Positions 61,154 through 64,000 of a DNA stretch of 64,000 nt are shown piece by piece (position 1 is the stretch's first letter; each line of letters opens with the position of its first letter). A program made the translations under genes and the position numbers. Origin of the DNA: Prevotella heparinolytica (GTDB lineage: Bacteria; Bacteroidota; Bacteroidia; Bacteroidales; Bacteroidaceae); contig NZ_SLXB01000004.1 in assembly GCF_004342845.1 (NCBI RefSeq), positions 1 to 64,000 on the forward strand. Direction: 5' to 3'. Under the pieces are notes generated by a model. The model worked only from the letters and a program-made list of their open reading frames with translations. It was not told the origin of the DNA and did not search any database.

Positions 61154-63403
61154 ATGAGAAAGTTACTATCATTATTATTTGTGGCTACATTGTTCTCTTG
61201 CGCCGATGATGTGATTATGGACTACAAAATAGACAAACCGGCATCTTTGGAACAGTACGAATACCTCAACGCTTACGAGGCATTGAAAAATTATGTAGAC
61301 CGCGCAAGCAATCCGAACTTTAAGCTGGGATTGGCCATTTCTGTCAATCAGTTTCTGGAGAAAGGTGGAGTTTATGCCCTGGCATGTTCCAATTTCGATG
61401 AGCTGACAGCGGGCAATGCCATGAAGTATAGCTCTGTGGTTAGAGATAATGGTGCAATGGATTTTTCTACTGTCACCAATTTTGTGAATCTGGCAAAAGC
61501 TGCAAATCTCACTATCTACGGGCATACGTTGGCTTGGCATTCGCAACAGAACAATAAGTATCTGAATTCGCTGATCAAGGATAAGGAACTTAAGGTAGAT
61601 CCAAATGCGGCGAATAATTTTATTGTCTACAATACGGGTACTGCCGGTGCAAATCCTTGGGATAAGCAAGCAATTTACTCGCTTCCGGTGGCATTGGAAG
61701 CCGGTGCTGACTATACACTGACTGTTGACATTAAAGCTTCTGATGCTTGCCAATGCGGCCTTTGGCCCATCTGGGATGCGAGTCCTAATAAGAACCAATG
61801 GGGTGGAAGTAATGATGTGCAATACTTGAATGAAAATACTATCGGTACCCAATGGGCTACTTATACATGGAAGTTCAATGCTGCATTTACTCACGATAAA
61901 TTGCAGTTTGTGTTTGGAAAGCATGGCGGTACAATCTGTTTTGATAACCTTGTGCTTGTAAAAGATGGTACGGACGCCAACCTCATTAAAAACGGTGATT
62001 TTGCAGAGGCTGCTACAACCGGTTGGGGAAATAACTGGCAAGGGCCTTCCTTTGAAATTGGTAAGGAAGGTACAGCTTCTGCCATTTATTACCTTAATCA
62101 GGTAGAGAATAGTAAAATGGAGGTTGGAGGAAGTATGGCTAACTTTGTTGTTCGTGAAAAAGGGAAAAGTGATGTTCCCGGTACTATTATTGAAGGACAA
62201 GGTCCGGAAGGTATGAATTGCACGAAGATAACTTCTGTTGCAAATCCTAGTCAAGATTGGGATACTCAATTCTTTATTTATACCCCTAATAAAGAATGGG
62301 CAAGTGGGCAGAAATATAAAATTTCTTTTTGGTATAAAGCTTCTGCTGAAGCAGATTGTTCAACACAATGTCATGGCGAACCGGGAGCTTATAAGCATTG
62401 GGCTATGCTTCCTCAAAATCCTCATTTCACACAAGAGTGGCAGTACTATGAAGCGACGGGAAGTATTCCGGCAGAGGGTGCCGGTATGAAATCTATCGCC
62501 TTTAATCTCAACGTAGACAAAAATGCCGTAACATATTATTTTGCCAATATTGTTTGGGAATCGGAGGAAAAGGGAAATACTATCCCCCTCACTCCTGCCG
62601 AGAAGAAAGACACCCTTACATGGGCTATGAACAACTGGGTGGAAGGTATGATGAAAGCAACGGGTGGTTATGTCACTACTTGGGATGTGGTGAACGAAGC
62701 CATCGCAGGCGGTGGCGATGACGGCGAAGGCTTCTATCCTTTGCAATCCGCCAAGAACGTATCGGCAGAAGATGCCAAGAACAACTTCTATTGGCAAGAC
62801 TACTTGGGAAGCGAAGACTATGTACGTATCGTGATAGCTGCTGCCCGCAAGTATTATGCCGAAAACGGTGGTACGGCTCCGTTGAAGCTCTTCATCAACG
62901 ACTACAATCTGGAATCCGACTGGGACGACAATAAGAAAGCCAAGAGTTTGGTACACTGGATTGAGAAGTGGGAATCCGACGGCGTGACGAAGATTGACGG
63001 TATCGGCACACAGATGCACGTAAGCTGCCATGCCAATGCTGCCATGCAGAAGAGCAAGGAAGAGCACGTGGTGAAGATGTTCGAGATTCTGGCCAAAAGC
63101 GGCAAGTTAGTGAAGATTTCCGAACTCGACATGGGCTATGTGAACGAAGACGGCAAGAGCGTGAAGACGGCAGACATGACCGAAGCGCAGCACAAAGCGA
63201 TGGCCGAGTACTATAAGTTCATCGTGAAGAAGTACTTCGAGATTATTCCTGCTGCACAGCGATATGGCATCACCCAGTGGTGTGCCACCGACAGTCCTGC
63301 CGATTCGGGTTGGCGCGGTGGCGAACCCGTAGGTTTGTGGGATGCCAACTACAACCGTAAACACACTTACGCAGGCTTTGCCGATGGCTTGGCTGGAAAA
63401 TAA
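61154..63403 (+). CDS. xyn10A: GH10 endo-beta-1,4-xylanase interrupted by two carbohydrate-binding modules
   Basis: A 749-residue lipoprotein (LLFVATLFSCADDVIMDYK, Cys 16). The GH10 barrel is split: the N-terminal part spans ~25-145 (FKLGLAISVNQFLEKG, TIYGHTLAWHSQQNN) and the C-terminal part ~480-745. The acid/base Glu is E515 in WDVVNEAI and the nucleophile is E657 in KISELDMGY. Inserted between are two CBM4_9-like beta-sandwiches (~155-310 with GGTICFDNLVLVKDGTDANL; ~320-470 with FFIYTPNKEWASGQKYKISF). This architecture is known from Prevotella and Bacteroides Xyn10 enzymes. It would cut xylan at the cell surface for the Xus transporters. The inserted part is somewhat more AT-rich than the catalytic C-terminus. 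Confidence 0.95.
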   Translation: MRKLLSLLFVATLFSCADDVIMDYKIDKPASLEQYEYLNAYEALKNYVDRASNPNFKLGLAISVNQFLEKGGVYALACSNFDELTAGNAMKYSSVVRDNGAMDFSTVTNFVNLAKAANLTIYGHTLAWHSQQNNKYLNSLIKDKELKVDPNAANNFIVYNTGTAGANPWDKQAIYSLPVALEAGADYTLTVDIKASDACQCGLWPIWDASPNKNQWGGSNDVQYLNENTIGTQWATYTWKFNAAFTHDKLQFVFGKHGGTICFDNLVLVKDGTDANLIKNGDFAEAATTGWGNNWQGPSFEIGKEGTASAIYYLNQVENSKMEVGGSMANFVVREKGKSDVPGTIIEGQGPEGMNCTKITSVANPSQDWDTQFFIYTPNKEWASGQKYKISFWYKASAEADCSTQCHGEPGAYKHWAMLPQNPHFTQEWQYYEATGSIPAEGAGMKSIAFNLNVDKNAVTYYFANIVWESEEKGNTIPLTPAEKKDTLTWAMNNWVEGMMKATGGYVTTWDVVNEAIAGGGDDGEGFYPLQSAKNVSAEDAKNNFYWQDYLGSEDYVRIVIAAARKYYAENGGTAPLKLFINDYNLESDWDDNKKAKSLVHWIEKWESDGVTKIDGIGTQMHVSCHANAAMQKSKEEHVVKMFEILAKSGKLVKISELDMGYVNEDGKSVKTADMTEAQHKAMAEYYKFIVKKYFEIIPAAQRYGITQWCATDSPADSGWRGGEPVGLWDANYNRKHTYAGFADGLAGK

Positions 63404-63423
63404 CCATTTAAATCAATAACCTT

Positions 63424-63454
63424 GATGGTAGAAGGCATTACGCTTTCTACCATC
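63424..63454. terminator. 10-bp hairpin between xyn10A and the GH5 gene
   Basis: GATGGTAGAA (63424-63433) and TTCTACCATC (63445-63454) pair perfectly around an 11-base loop. No U-tract follows, so it may be an attenuator or an mRNA-stabilising stem rather than a full stop. Confidence 0.5.
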
Positions 63455-63503
63455 TATACCTCATCAATTAAACAAAGAAAACCGAAGTATTATCTTTAGA
63501 GAC

Positions 63504-64000
63504 ATGAAGCATATTCCCTTTTTTTTCCTCTTTTTCTGCCTGTTTTTTTCTGCTTGTTCCGAGGAGTCTCTGCCACCTGAGCCGAAACCCAAGCCACAGC
63601 CGGAAGTGGAAGAGCCGCAGCCGAAGCCTGAACCGGAAGAGGTAGTGACCAACGTGTTGCCTGCCTTGAATGTGGTGGGGCGTTACTTGAAGAACGAAAA
63701 GGGAGAAATCGTCAACCTGCATGGATTTACGCAGACTTACAGCCCTTTCTTCAACAACAACGCATGGAACAACTATGATGTGCAAGCCTGCCTTGCATAC
63801 AACAAACGCATGGTGGACGAGATACTGGCGGTAGGCTGGAAGTTCGACTTCGTGCGGATGCACCTCGACCCTTACTGGAGCGACGACCCCGATATGAAGT
63901 CCGTGCGCTACGAAGGACACGAACGCTTCTCCGAAGCCCGTTTCAGGAAATACCTTGATGCGCTGTTTGTGCCGATGGCGGAGTATTTCATCTCCAAAGG
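63504..64000 (+). CDS. GH5-family lipoprotein, 5' part (cut by window end)
   Basis: Begins MKHIPFFFLFFCLFFSACSE, a lipoprotein signal with Cys 18, followed by a Pro/Glu/Lys linker (residues ~22-46) that would hold the enzyme off the membrane. From ~50 the sequence (LNVVGRYLKNEKGEIVNLHG, then FTQTYSPFFNNNAWNN and WKFDFVRMHLDPYWS) is the start of a GH5-type (beta/alpha)8 barrel: the xLxxxGxxIvxLxG strand and the FVRxH/D region. Catalytic glutamates lie beyond the window. GH5 subfamily enzymes, probably xylanases, sit next to GH10 in Bacteroides xylan loci. At least 165 residues are encoded here. Confidence 0.75.
   Translation, partial: MKHIPFFFLFFCLFFSACSEESLPPEPKPKPQPEVEEPQPKPEPEEVVTNVLPALNVVGRYLKNEKGEIVNLHGFTQTYSPFFNNNAWNNYDVQACLAYNKRMVDEILAVGWKFDFVRMHLDPYWSDDPDMKSVRYEGHERFSEARFRKYLDALFVPMAEYFISK

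Noticed and set aside
1..64000. tRNA or rRNA genes
   Set aside because: I scanned the intergenic regions, including island edges, and saw no convincing cloverleaf or rRNA sequence. tRNAscan would confirm.

Overview
The window is chromosomal DNA of a gut Bacteroides (phylum Bacteroidota). Evidence: several SusC/SusD pairs, an ECF sigma/FecR pair with an STN-type SusC, many SPII lipoproteins with acidic residues after the cysteine, TAnnTTTG -7 promoter boxes, DUF3098 and DUF6057 genes, and a complete xus-type xylan locus. I do not assign a species.

Layout. 0-4 kb: the end of a surface FISUMP-domain protein, an HU-like protein with a Gly-rich tail, a small unknown gene, and a degraded DUF4160/DUF2442-HTH toxin-antitoxin-like pair. 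4-5.3 kb: metK. 5.7-13.5 kb: a visibly AT-rich accessory island bounded by remnants of two different tyrosine recombinases. Its intact core is a five-gene same-strand run: a small XRE regulator, an Hsp70 ATPase fused to TPRs, a compact UvrD-like SF1 helicase, a 476-aa protein I cannot identify, and a TerB-like protein. I regard this run as the best candidate for an undescribed system, probably defence or stress related. The island also holds a 101-bp MITE and a decayed type I restriction-modification start. 13.9-14.6 kb: a DUF6266 protein whose C-terminus ends in the same GENPLG tail as the HU-like protein 12 kb away.

14.7-25.7 kb is ordinary core genome: folK, queA, truB, uppP, DUF3098, ftsX and a methyltransferase on the minus strand, then a THUMP-like methyltransferase, a small regulator, an ICMT-like membrane methyltransferase, upp and pckA.

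26-38.3 kb is a host-glycan-type utilisation locus: ECF sigma (opposite strand), FecR anti-sigma, STN-SusC, SusD, a small lipoprotein, a GH110 alpha-1,3-galactosidase and a lipoprotein nitroreductase. An IS982-like remnant and a DUF4373 gene lie between sigma and FecR. 38.4-43.7 kb is a minus-strand SusC/SusD pair with no enzymes. 44.4-47.7 kb is a PD40 propeller lipoprotein with a CxxCH motif plus a DUF6057 membrane protein. Three short elements with the same terminal motif as the IS982-like remnant are scattered through 25-45 kb.

48.4-64 kb is a xylan utilisation locus: GH43, xusA-xusB-xusC-xusD-xusE, a GH10 xylanase split by two inserted carbohydrate-binding modules, and the start of a GH5 lipoprotein cut by the window end. 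Its products would bind xylan at the surface, cut it, import oligosaccharides through TonB-dependent SusC porins and trim them with GH43.
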